DNA of 48,347 bases. It comes from Candidatus Woesearchaeota archaeon. Lineage in GTDB: Archaea > Nanobdellota > Nanobdellia > Woesearchaeales > BS150m-G63. Positions 25,150 through 32,159 of the stretch are shown one piece after another. Under the pieces are notes generated by a model. It saw nothing but the letters and a program-made list of their open reading frames with translations. It ran no database searches and was not told where the DNA came from. The position numbers were made by a program, and so were the translations under genes. The stretch lies in contig JADHVD010000009.1 in NCBI GenBank assembly GCA_016784165.1, positions 1 to 48,347 on the forward strand, read 5' to 3'. Numbering within the stretch: position 1 is the first letter of the stretch; each line of letters begins with the position of its first letter.

Positions 25150-25764
25150 TTACTTTTCTCTTTTTAATTTATAATCCAAGAAAGTTAGATACCAAGGGAA
25201 ATCTATGAATATTTCTTTGGGTTCTAGCTTATTATTTTTTTTATAAAATTCTACTTTTATTTCTTTAATTGGTAAATTATCATAGTCTAGAGGGGTTGTT
25301 AATGTTACTGTTGAATCTGTTTCTTCTTTTTTAACATAAATGTCCTTAAACGATTCATCCACTAAAATTTGATAAGTTCCTTGCTCTAAATTGTTACTCA
25401 GTGCTTTTTCTATAACGTCTATAAGTGAATTTACCGAAGGATTATTCGGAATATTTTTAGATTCTCCATTTTTTCTTACCCAACTGATATTTTGAGTTTC
25501 CTTATTCCAATCATAAACAGAAGTATCTTCCATTGTTTCCAATATTCTTACTCCATTTTCTGTTGGTGTTTGAGAATAAAAAATATTAAGAGATTCATTT
25601 AATTTTAGATTTATACTATTACTGTCTGGACTTTGGTAATATTCAATTTTACAGTGGGGCAATAACCAATGGTTTGCACTAAATTTAAGTGTATCTTGTG
25701 CTTTTATTGGGGAAAGTAGATAAAGAGAAGTTAAAAATGTTAAAGCGGATTTTTTAAGATCCAT
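25150..25764 (-). CDS. Secreted hypothetical protein
   Basis: 204 aa with a signal peptide at 1-22 (MDLKKSALTFLTSLYLLSPIKA, cleavage likely after KA). The mature part is predicted beta-rich with patterned segments such as EYYQSPDSNSINLKL and a late KEIKVEFYKKNNKLEPKEI, resembling periplasmic DUF3108-like barrels only weakly. The start lies three bases from the eL31 stop, so it is the last gene of the ribosomal-protein operon, an odd place for a secreted protein. Confidence 0.65.
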   Translation of the reverse strand: MDLKKSALTFLTSLYLLSPIKAQDTLKFSANHWLLPHCKIEYYQSPDSNSINLKLNESLNIFYSQTPTENGVRILETMEDTSVYDWNKETQNISWVRKNGESKNIPNNPSVNSLIDVIEKALSNNLEQGTYQILVDESFKDIYVKKEETDSTVTLTTPLDYDNLPIKEIKVEFYKKNNKLEPKEIFIDFPWYLTFLDYKLKREK

Positions 25765-25766
25765 AT

Positions 25767-26258
25767 TTATTCATGTTTTTTAGTTTCTTTTGATTTAGTT
25801 TCTGTTTTTTCAGAAGTGGTTACTTTTTTAATAGCTTTTTTTATTTCTATTTCTTCTTTTGTAACTTCTTTTTTTGATATTTCTTTTTTAGTAGGTTTAG
25901 TTTCTGTTTTTTCAGAAATGTCTTTTTCTGTTGGTTTTATTTCTTCTTTTTTAGAATCTTTAGTATCTTCTTTTTTTTCTTCTACAGGAGCACCAACAAG
26001 TTCTACATTTACCAATCCCTCTTTATCTTTTGTAACATTAATTTTAACATGATGTGGAGGACTTTTTATTCCTCTTTTCCATATTTCTTGATTTACATAA
26101 TAACCAATCTTAATATTTTCAGATTTCATATGTTTAACTACAAATTGTTTTAAAGCTGCAACAGCCTTTTTTGCCCTTTTATGTTTGGGAACTTTTAAGA
26201 ATTCTTTTCTTAATGGAACATTGTATGTTCTTTCGATAGGTTTTTCGTCTGCCATCAT
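25767..26258 (-). CDS. rpl31e: Ribosomal protein eL31 with Lys/Glu-rich tail
   Basis: 163 aa. Residues about 8-93 are eL31 (ERTYNVPLRKEFLKVPKHKR, then AKKAVAALKQFVVKHMK and NQEIWKRGIKSPPHHVKINV), near the polypeptide exit tunnel. The usual length is 80-95 aa; here residues 94-163 are an added low-complexity tail of Lys, Glu, Thr, Ser and Val (for example KPTEKDISEKTETKPTKKE). The start is either the ATG at 26258 or the adjacent one at 26255, overlapping the eL39 stop. Confidence 0.9.
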   Translation of the reverse strand: MMADEKPIERTYNVPLRKEFLKVPKHKRAKKAVAALKQFVVKHMKSENIKIGYYVNQEIWKRGIKSPPHHVKINVTKDKEGLVNVELVGAPVEEKKEDTKDSKKEEIKPTEKDISEKTETKPTKKEISKKEVTKEEIEIKKAIKKVTTSEKTETKSKETKKHE

Positions 26259-26428
26259 GCTTTAGTATTAGTTCTTCTCCACGATCTTTTTACAGTAGTA
26301 TGTCTTCCTGGATGGATTCTTCTTCCTAATCCATATATTTTTGGAACTGTCCAGAAAGGGGCCCACCTAGTTTGCCTACCTTTTTTTGTTAATCTTTTCT
26401 TTTTGCTTAAATGCGTGTAAGTTGCCAT
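26255..26428 (-). CDS. rpl39e: Ribosomal protein eL39
   Basis: 57 aa, very basic: MATYTHLSKKKRLTKKGRQ, then RWAPFWTVPK and a basic C-terminus with WRR. It matches eL39 (about 50 aa), which lines the exit tunnel beside eL31. The gene sits between eS19 and eL31, with 10 bp from the eS19 stop and a stop that overlaps the eL31 start. Confidence 0.88.
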   Translation of the reverse strand: MATYTHLSKKKRLTKKGRQTRWAPFWTVPKIYGLGRRIHPGRHTTVKRSWRRTNTKA

Positions 26429-26438
26429 TTTATGAATT

Positions 26439-27365
26439 TTATTTTTTTGATTTTTTTATTGCTTTAATTTGGATATCTTTTACTAATTCTTCTACTTTTT
26501 CAATTTCTTTTTTGTCTTCTTGTTTTTTTGTTTCTTCTTTAGATTGTTTTTCAGTTTTTTCTTTATTTTTCTCTTTAATTTCTTTTACTTCTTTTTCTAC
26601 TTCTTCAATCTTTTTTGAATCTGAATTATCTTTTGGTTTTTCCTTTTCAACAGGTTTTTCTTCTTTGTTTTCTTTTTTTGGTTCTTCTTTTTTAGGCTCT
26701 TTTTGTTTCATTACATCTTTTTCTACTTTTTCTACTTCAACAATCTCTTTTTCTACTTTTTTTATTTTTTCAATTTCTTTTTTAGGAGATTTAACTATTT
26801 CTTTTTCAACAGGTTTAGTTTCTTTTACTTCTTTTTCTACTTCTTCAATCTTTTTTGAGTCTTTAGTATCTTTTACCGGTTTAGTTAATTTTTCCACTGC
26901 TGGTTTTGATGTCAAAACCATAACAGGTTTTATTGGTTTATCTTTCAAGATAATTACAGCAGCTTTATCTAATAAAGAAATACCTTTTGGAGTAAGAATT
27001 CTTCCTTTGTGAACCCCTTTTTCAACTTGTTTTAATAATCCAGCTTTTTCTCCTTGCTGAAGGATTTTTCTTAAAATATTTCCTGAACCTTTATAAAAAT
27101 GAGATGGCCTTACACCCCTATTTTTTCTTCCACCATATTTAGTTCTTAATTTTGAAACGCCAATAGGTCCTAATTTGTATATTGACCTTAATACAGCTGC
27201 AAATCTGATATACCACCAATCTTTTTCAATTGGAGGTCTTTCTTTAGAATGTCCTGTTTTAACAAAAGAAGCCCAGCTAGGTGCTTCGATTTCATCAAAG
27301 CTTTTGAGCTGTTCTGCTACTCGTTCTATCAATTCGTTTGGGTTTGTGTCGTATATGGATGCCAT
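26439..27365 (-). CDS. rps19e: Ribosomal protein eS19 with long Lys/Glu-rich tail
   Basis: 308 aa. Residues 1-140 are eS19 (MASIYDTNPNELIERVAEQL, WASFVKTGHSKERPP, WWYIRFAAVLRSIYKLGPIG, KGVHKGRILTPKGISLLDKAA), normally about 150 aa in archaea. Residues about 145-308 are an extra Lys/Glu/Val/Pro tail with an internal repeat: DSKKIEEVEKEVKE occurs twice, about 80 residues apart, and the DNA shows a 38-bp identical duplication offset by 240 bp. It is the first gene of eS19-eL39-eL31; the TATA-like box at about 27418-27428 leaves a roughly 30-nt leader with a hairpin. Confidence 0.9.
   Translation of the reverse strand: MASIYDTNPNELIERVAEQLKSFDEIEAPSWASFVKTGHSKERPPIEKDWWYIRFAAVLRSIYKLGPIGVSKLRTKYGGRKNRGVRPSHFYKGSGNILRKILQQGEKAGLLKQVEKGVHKGRILTPKGISLLDKAAVIILKDKPIKPVMVLTSKPAVEKLTKPVKDTKDSKKIEEVEKEVKETKPVEKEIVKSPKKEIEKIKKVEKEIVEVEKVEKDVMKQKEPKKEEPKKENKEEKPVEKEKPKDNSDSKKIEEVEKEVKEIKEKNKEKTEKQSKEETKKQEDKKEIEKVEELVKDIQIKAIKKSKK
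26580..26857 (-). repeat. Internal direct duplication in the eS19 tail
   Basis: The segments 26580-26617 and 26820-26857 are identical over 38 bp and in the same reading frame (offset exactly 240 bp), encoding the repeated charged segment of the eS19 extension. This suggests tail growth by in-frame duplication or slippage. Confidence 0.6.
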
Positions 27366-27376
27366 TTTAATCTATC

Positions 27377-27403
27377 TCAGAATCCCCTAAACCTTTATTC
27401 TGA
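27377..27403 (-). promoter_or_regulatory. Hairpin in the leader of the eS19 operon
   Basis: TCAGAAT (27377-27383) and ATTCTGA (27397-27403) form a 7-bp stem with a 13-nt loop between the putative TATA box (AAATTTATAAACT, about 27418-27428) and the eS19 start. It could be an autoregulatory site; inference only. Confidence 0.35.
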
Positions 27404-27548
27404 AGATATGGGTTAGTTTATAAATTTTCCTATTTTAAGGGGAATTTATGGATCTAAGACAAGTGAAATCGAGTCTTATTGTTCTAAAGTTTTCTTTTTT
27501 GTTATTATGAATAATAAAATCAATCATAAATAAAGGTTATTTTGAACA

Positions 27549-27794
27549 TTATGTTTGGGAATTAGAATTTTTTTTTGGTTCAAGTGTTCTAACATCAATC
27601 ACTTCATCCCTTTTTAAAAAAGCATCAGTTACGACTTTTACGTCTTCTCTTAAATCTTTTAATGATTGATCAACAGTTTCCAGCTTTTCAGTCATTTTTC
27701 GTTTCCACTCAAGAAGACTATCCATAGTATCTTCTAATTCTTTTGTTTTTTCTGCCACAATTGTTTCAATTAAATCTTTTGTAGTCTCAACCAT
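27549..27794 (-). CDS. Small coiled-coil protein (81 aa)
   Basis: Nearly all of residues 5-65 are a charged helix with heptad-like Leu/Val/Ile spacing (EKTKELEDTMDSLLEWKRKM, then KLETVDQSLKDLREDVKVV), so a coiled coil is likely. No family recognised. It is divergent from the RecB-like nuclease gene with a short shared promoter region of about 50 bp. Confidence 0.6.
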   Translation of the reverse strand: MVETTKDLIETIVAEKTKELEDTMDSLLEWKRKMTEKLETVDQSLKDLREDVKVVTDAFLKRDEVIDVRTLEPKKNSNSQT

Positions 27795-27846
27795 AACTCA
27801 AAAGAGGTAAGAAGAATTTATATAGTTTTCCTTATTTTTTATATTA

Positions 27847-29208
27847 ATGATAACAGCAACACATTTTTACAATTATGTACAATGTCCAACTAAAATTTAT
27901 CTAAATATTCATGGGGATAAAGAAAAAAGAGTACCTTATTCTGAATTTATACAAAAAAAGATGGAAGACGGTATTATTCATGAAAAAGAAGTGATTAAAG
28001 GAAAAAAATTTGAAGAAATAAAAATTAAAGACGTAAATGACGCTTTCAAAAAAACAATAGAATTAATGGAATCAGGAGTTAATTTAATTTATCAAGGAGT
28101 TTTAATTGAAAAAGATATGTTGGGTAGACCCGATTTATTAGAAAAGCGGGAAGGAAAATCTAAATTTGGAGATTATCATTATGTTGCGTTAGATATCAAA
28201 TCTGGAAAAAGGCTGAAAGAAGAATACAAGATGCAGGTGATGTTCTATTCACTGTTGTTAGAAAAAGTACAAGGAAGATTGCCTAAGAATGGTTACATAA
28301 TAAATATAAATCACGAGATTCTTGATTTTAATGTAAAAAAAGCACTTGGAAAATATAATCATAATTTAAATGAAATAAAAAAAATAATAAAAGGAAAAAA
28401 GATTGCACCCACACATCTTAGCAAATGTGCTGAATGTGTATGGAGAGAATATTGTATCCCTTATATGGTTAAAAAACAAGATATTTCCATGATTCCTAGG
28501 TTGGGCAGAACAGCTAAAGAAAAATTAAATGATGCAGGAATAAAAACAATAAGTGATGTTGCTAAATGTAATAAAGATAGACTTAATGGAGTGAATATGG
28601 TTAAGTTTCAAAGACAAGCTGAGGCTATAAGTGAAGACAAAGTTATTGTGCTAAAAAAACCAGAATTTGAAGATGTTGAAACAGAAATATTTTTTGATAT
28701 TGAGGGAGAAACTGAATTAGGGATTGATTATTTATATGGGTTATTAGTTCGGCAAAAAGGCGATGAAAAGTTTTATGGAATTTGGGCTGACAAGCCAGAA
28801 GATGAAGAAAAGATGTGGAAAGAGTTCTTGAATTTTATGGATAAAATTAAGGATTTCAAAATTTATTATTATACAAGTTATGAAATAAGATCTATGAGAA
28901 AATTAAAAGAAAAATATGGTGCAGATAGAAAATTATTCGATAGAATAATGAATAATATGGTTGATTTACATAAAGTAATTCTTCGTTCTGCTATTTTACC
29001 CTTGTATTCTTATTCTATTAAACCAATAGCTAAATATCTTGGATTTAAATGGAGAGATTCAAAAGCAGGTGGTGCTCAATCTATGTTCTGGTATAGTTTA
29101 TGGCTAAAAACTAAAGAAAAAAAGTGGAAAAAGATAATTCTAGAATATAATGAAGACGATGTTATAGCTACAAGAGTGCTAAAAGATTGGTTAAATAATT
29201 TAATTTAG
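27847..29208 (+). CDS. TM0106-family RecB-like nuclease
   Basis: 453 aa. The N-terminal PD-(D/E)XK nuclease core has GRPDLLEKREG (about 96) and ALDIKSGKRLKEE (about 115). A four-Cys iron-sulfur type cluster follows with CAECVWREYC (about 195-204) and the early CPTK at 13. A helix-hairpin-helix is at about 215-240 (MIPRLGRTAKEKLNDAGIKT). The C-terminal RNase H-like exonuclease domain has FFDIEGETE (about 283) and YNEDDVIATRVL (about 434). The architecture matches the TM0106 family of putative DNA nucleases, found in archaea and bacteria, of uncertain role, probably in DNA repair. Confidence 0.88.
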   Translation: MITATHFYNYVQCPTKIYLNIHGDKEKRVPYSEFIQKKMEDGIIHEKEVIKGKKFEEIKIKDVNDAFKKTIELMESGVNLIYQGVLIEKDMLGRPDLLEKREGKSKFGDYHYVALDIKSGKRLKEEYKMQVMFYSLLLEKVQGRLPKNGYIININHEILDFNVKKALGKYNHNLNEIKKIIKGKKIAPTHLSKCAECVWREYCIPYMVKKQDISMIPRLGRTAKEKLNDAGIKTISDVAKCNKDRLNGVNMVKFQRQAEAISEDKVIVLKKPEFEDVETEIFFDIEGETELGIDYLYGLLVRQKGDEKFYGIWADKPEDEEKMWKEFLNFMDKIKDFKIYYYTSYEIRSMRKLKEKYGADRKLFDRIMNNMVDLHKVILRSAILPLYSYSIKPIAKYLGFKWRDSKAGGAQSMFWYSLWLKTKEKKWKKIILEYNEDDVIATRVLKDWLNNLI

Positions 29209-29245
29209 AAAGATTTTTATATTTCTTTTGTTTAAATTAATTAAA

Positions 29246-29386
29246 ATGCCTATAATAAAGGGTATATGCGAGTTATGCAAGGGTAAACTTGGAGAAATAA
29301 GTAGGCGGGAAGTTAGCGGAACTATATATGTAATTCTTAAATGCAAAAAATGCAATCATGTTGTTGCTAGAAGTAGAATGGCATAA
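29246..29386 (+). CDS. Zinc-ribbon micro-protein (46 aa)
   Basis: Two Cys pairs, CELC and CKKC, 24 residues apart on a basic beta-rich frame (KLGEISRREVSGTIYVILKC) form a zinc ribbon. Likely RNA- or DNA-binding, or a ribosome- or transcription-associated factor; no specific family assigned. It begins a run of tiny genes after the nuclease. Confidence 0.65.
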   Translation: MPIIKGICELCKGKLGEISRREVSGTIYVILKCKKCNHVVARSRMA

Positions 29387-29401
29387 TAATCTAATATTAC
29401 T

Positions 29402-29593
29402 ATGAAAATCTATAATAAATTAAAAAAAGAAATGGAAATAAAATTAGCAGCTACTGGATTAACAAAAAATCCTTCTATGATGAGGAGATGTCCTAGTTGT
29501 GGTGAATTAGGTTTAAAGATAAACCTTAAAACCGGAAAAATTCATTGTGATAAATGTGGATTTGAAGAAAATTTACCAGTGATGAAGAAATAA
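29402..29593 (+). CDS. Zinc-ribbon protein (63 aa)
   Basis: A basic helical N-terminus (1-27) is followed by MRRCPSCGELGLKINLKTGK and IHCDKCGFEENL, a standard C-x2-C / C-x2-C zinc ribbon as in RNA polymerase subunits and TFIIB. Specific role unknown. Fifteen bases separate it from the previous ribbon gene. Confidence 0.65.
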   Translation: MKIYNKLKKEMEIKLAATGLTKNPSMMRRCPSCGELGLKINLKTGKIHCDKCGFEENLPVMKK

Positions 29594-29609
29594 GGACAAT
29601 AAGATTTCG

Positions 29610-29837
29610 ATGAAATTAGAGTATCCCACAAAACACACAATATTAATTACTTTGCTATTATTAAGTATACTTATAGGATTCTTTTCTCTCAAACATTCAT
29701 TATTTTCTGTTGATTATGGGGGAGACATCTACAGTCAAGGTGTTAAATATATGAAATTTGCTGTACTTCTTATGTTTTTATTAGGTGCTGTGTTTTTATT
29801 TAAGACTATTGGACCAATATTATATAAAAAAGTTTAA
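29610..29837 (+). CDS. Small two-helix membrane protein (75 aa)
   Basis: Two hydrophobic helices (about 10-27 and 48-68) are separated by a polar loop SVDYGGDIYSQGVKY. No family recognised. It is 16 bp downstream of a zinc-ribbon gene on the same strand. Confidence 0.6.
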   Translation: MKLEYPTKHTILITLLLLSILIGFFSLKHSLFSVDYGGDIYSQGVKYMKFAVLLMFLLGAVFLFKTIGPILYKKV

Positions 29838-29879
29838 AACAAAATTTATTTATACTCTAGTTATATTGAATTAATTATC

Positions 29880-29990
29880 ATGGGAAGAAAAACAAAACAT
29901 AGAGCTTTATTAAGATCAGGAAAAAAGAAGAAAAGGAGACTTGGATCTCTCCAAAGGAAAGTTAAAAGGGGCAAGAAAAACAAAACATAA
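29880..29990 (+). CDS. Highly basic micro-protein (36 aa)
   Basis: More than half the residues are Lys or Arg (start MGRKTKHRALLRSGKKKKRR). A TATA-like ATTTATTTATAC lies about 27 bp before the ATG, predicting a leaderless mRNA, and the stop abuts the next gene's ATG (TAAATG). Charge and size suggest a ribosomal or nucleic-acid-binding protein, but I cannot match it to a known family with confidence. Confidence 0.6.
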   Translation: MGRKTKHRALLRSGKKKKRRLGSLQRKVKRGKKNKT

Positions 29991-30515
29991 ATGGATCTAA
30001 CATTAAAAGAGGTATTAAAAGAGCTTGAGCCAGCATTGATGTCTTTAACTATTTTTTATGTTTTTGCTTTTTATCCTTTAGCAATCTATTTTTGGTCACA
30101 GGCAGAACACCATATTATTTATTACTTTTTTATGGCTGGAATTGGGTTAGTATCTGGTTGGTTATTACATAGCGTATTGAAAGATTATTTGGCGCAAAGA
30201 AGAGCTATGTTAACTGAAATTATGGCTTTGTTTAATATGATTAATATTGTAATTTGTTCTGTATTTATTGCATTTCCATTAAAATTTTATTATTTGAGCT
30301 CTAAATGGTTTTTGAATCTATTCAAAGATGCTTCGGAATTAGTTTATGTTGGACCAGATGTAATGAGGGCTGTAGTAGTTTTTATTTTAATAAGCAATAT
30401 ATTTTTCTTTATCTATGTGATTAAATACAAACCCCAAGAACAAGAACAGGATGTTCAACCACAAAATCAAAATAATCAGATTCCTCCAAAATATAGAGAT
30501 TATAATAATATCTAA
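29991..30515 (+). CDS. Four-helix membrane protein
   Basis: 174 aa with hydrophobic segments at about 15-33, 42-60, 78-98 and 125-143, plus a hydrophilic C-terminal tail rich in Gln, Asn and Pro (KPQEQEQDVQPQNQNNQIPP). No family recognised. The ATG directly follows the stop of the basic micro-protein, so the two are co-translated. Confidence 0.65.
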   Translation: MDLTLKEVLKELEPALMSLTIFYVFAFYPLAIYFWSQAEHHIIYYFFMAGIGLVSGWLLHSVLKDYLAQRRAMLTEIMALFNMINIVICSVFIAFPLKFYYLSSKWFLNLFKDASELVYVGPDVMRAVVVFILISNIFFFIYVIKYKPQEQEQDVQPQNQNNQIPPKYRDYNNI

Positions 30516-30559
30516 TCTAAAGTTATTTAATTAATCACTTATAATTAATAATTCGCTAA

Positions 30560-30790
30560 TCATAAACTATCTGGTAATTCGTATTGTTTTTCTATATTTA
30601 TTCTAACGTGTGTGCCATCTTCTCTAACAAATTCTACATGATCTTCATTGTTTTTATCTGCTTTTTTCAACCGAGATATTAGTTCATAATCTTTTATCAT
30701 TAGCCCAAAATTATCTTTGATAAAGTTATCTTTCCATCGCCCAGGTTTTTGTTGATGGGCGGATTCTCCTACTGAAATGAATTCTTTCAT
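30560..30790 (-). CDS. Hypothetical 76-aa protein
   Basis: No family recognised. A soluble protein with a helical middle (NFGLMIKDYELISRLKKA) and a beta hairpin near the end (DHVEFVREDGTHVRINIE). No clear ribosome binding site. It lies downstream of, and on the same strand as, the acidic 60-aa gene. Confidence 0.55.
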   Translation of the reverse strand: MKEFISVGESAHQQKPGRWKDNFIKDNFGLMIKDYELISRLKKADKNNEDHVEFVREDGTHVRINIEKQYELPDSL

Positions 30791-30863
30791 TTTTTGAAAG
30801 TTAAATCTAACTATATTTCAATTTTAGATAGTAATATTTAACTAAAAACTGAAGATGGAAAAT

Positions 30864-31046
30864 TTATTCTTCTTCATCTTCTGCTTCGTCCCACCCATTC
30901 ATAAACGCTTCCTCTGTAGCAGAAATTTCATCGTTTTCCAGCAAGTGATCGGTCCCATTTTTAGAGTAAACACTTGTGGTGTCAAAAAAATTTCCATTTT
31001 CTAGTTCTTCTTCTAATATCATCATTTCTTCTTTTAAATTTATCAT
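30864..31046 (-). CDS. Acidic 60-aa protein
   Basis: The start is the ATG at 31046, chosen because GGGGGTG lies a few bases before it. The longer TTG-initiated frame is less likely. The protein is very acidic (INLKEEMMILEEELENG, ending WDEAEDEEE). No family recognised. It is divergent from the AbrB-PhoU regulator. Confidence 0.55.
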   Translation of the reverse strand: MINLKEEMMILEEELENGNFFDTTSVYSKNGTDHLLENDEISATEEAFMNGWDEAEDEEE

Positions 31047-31217
31047 ATTCGCACCCCCAATATCTACTCCGGACAAAAAACTAACTAATCCGGAAATATT
31101 ACATATTAATGAATAAATATAATATATATAGTTTTTCCTTATATTTTATAAATTTTATATAAAAAACGAAAAATTTAAATAATTTTAAACTATTTTCATT
31201 TTATTGGGTGTGTTAAA

Positions 31218-32159
31218 ATGAGAAGAAAAGTTATACAAATTGCTGGAAGCACAAAAATGGTTTCTTTACCACATAAGTGGTGCAAGAAGTATGATATTGC
31301 TAAAGGTGAAGAAATTAATCTTGATATAAATGAAGATAAGATATCTATTAGTCCTTTGAGTGGATCCAATATAGAAAAGGCAGAGTTGGATGTGAGTGAA
31401 TTAGAACGAATGTCTATTAGGGCAATACATGCAATGTATAAACGTGGAGTTGATGAATTAAGGGTTAATTTTAAAGATCCTAATAAAATAAGAGATATAC
31501 AGTCTGCTATTGGTAAAGAAGCAATGTCTTTTGAGATTATTGAACAAGGAAGAGATTATTGTATTATTAAAAGCATTGCAGAAAATTTGGAAGAATTTGG
31601 ACCTATATTAAGAAGAACATTTCTTTTGGTTGTGAATATGGCGAATGACATGGAACTTGCTTTATCTAAAAAAGATTTTTCAAGACTTAAAGAAGTTGTA
31701 TTTCTTGAAGAAACAAACAACAGATATACTACGTTTTGTAGAAGATTATTAAATAAAAAAGGTGCTAGTGAATACAATAAAATTGGACCAATTTATTATA
31801 TTGTTGAAGAATTAGAAAATATTGCAGATTATTACAAATTTATATGTAAATGGTATATGGATTTTGATAATAAAAAAAACCTTAAATTAAGTAATGAAGC
31901 TTTGGACATATTCAAAGAGGTTAATTTTTATTTTAAAGAATTTTATGAATTATTTTACAAATTCGATAGTAAAAAAATTAATAAATTATATGAAAAAAGA
32001 AAATTGTTGATTGATAAATGTTTAGAACAAATTAATAAAAACACCCAAGAATATTGTACTGTGCTTTTGTATAATTCTTGGACAATATTACAACACACTT
32101 TTTGTATGATTGGCCCTTATATGGTGCTTAAAGCAGGCAAAATTGTGAATGAAAATTAA
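31218..32159 (+). CDS. AbrB-PhoU phosphate-uptake-type regulator
   Basis: 313 aa. The N-terminal swapped-hairpin AbrB domain (1-45: MRRKVIQIAGSTKMVSLPHK) is followed by an all-helical PhoU-like domain (about 120-300) with VEELENIADYYKFI. This fusion is typical of archaeal PhoU-family regulators, thought to control phosphate transport. No Pst transporter is nearby. The site GGGTGTG precedes the ATG. The last 4 bp overlap the convergent 656-aa gene. Confidence 0.85.
   Translation: MRRKVIQIAGSTKMVSLPHKWCKKYDIAKGEEINLDINEDKISISPLSGSNIEKAELDVSELERMSIRAIHAMYKRGVDELRVNFKDPNKIRDIQSAIGKEAMSFEIIEQGRDYCIIKSIAENLEEFGPILRRTFLLVVNMANDMELALSKKDFSRLKEVVFLEETNNRYTTFCRRLLNKKGASEYNKIGPIYYIVEELENIADYYKFICKWYMDFDNKKNLKLSNEALDIFKEVNFYFKEFYELFYKFDSKKINKLYEKRKLLIDKCLEQINKNTQEYCTVLLYNSWTILQHTFCMIGPYMVLKAGKIVNEN

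Noticed and set aside
25816-27012. Long plus-strand frames rich in Phe and Ser
   Set aside because: They are the mirror of the Lys/Glu-rich tails of eL31 and eS19; low-complexity A/T codons keep the opposite strand open.
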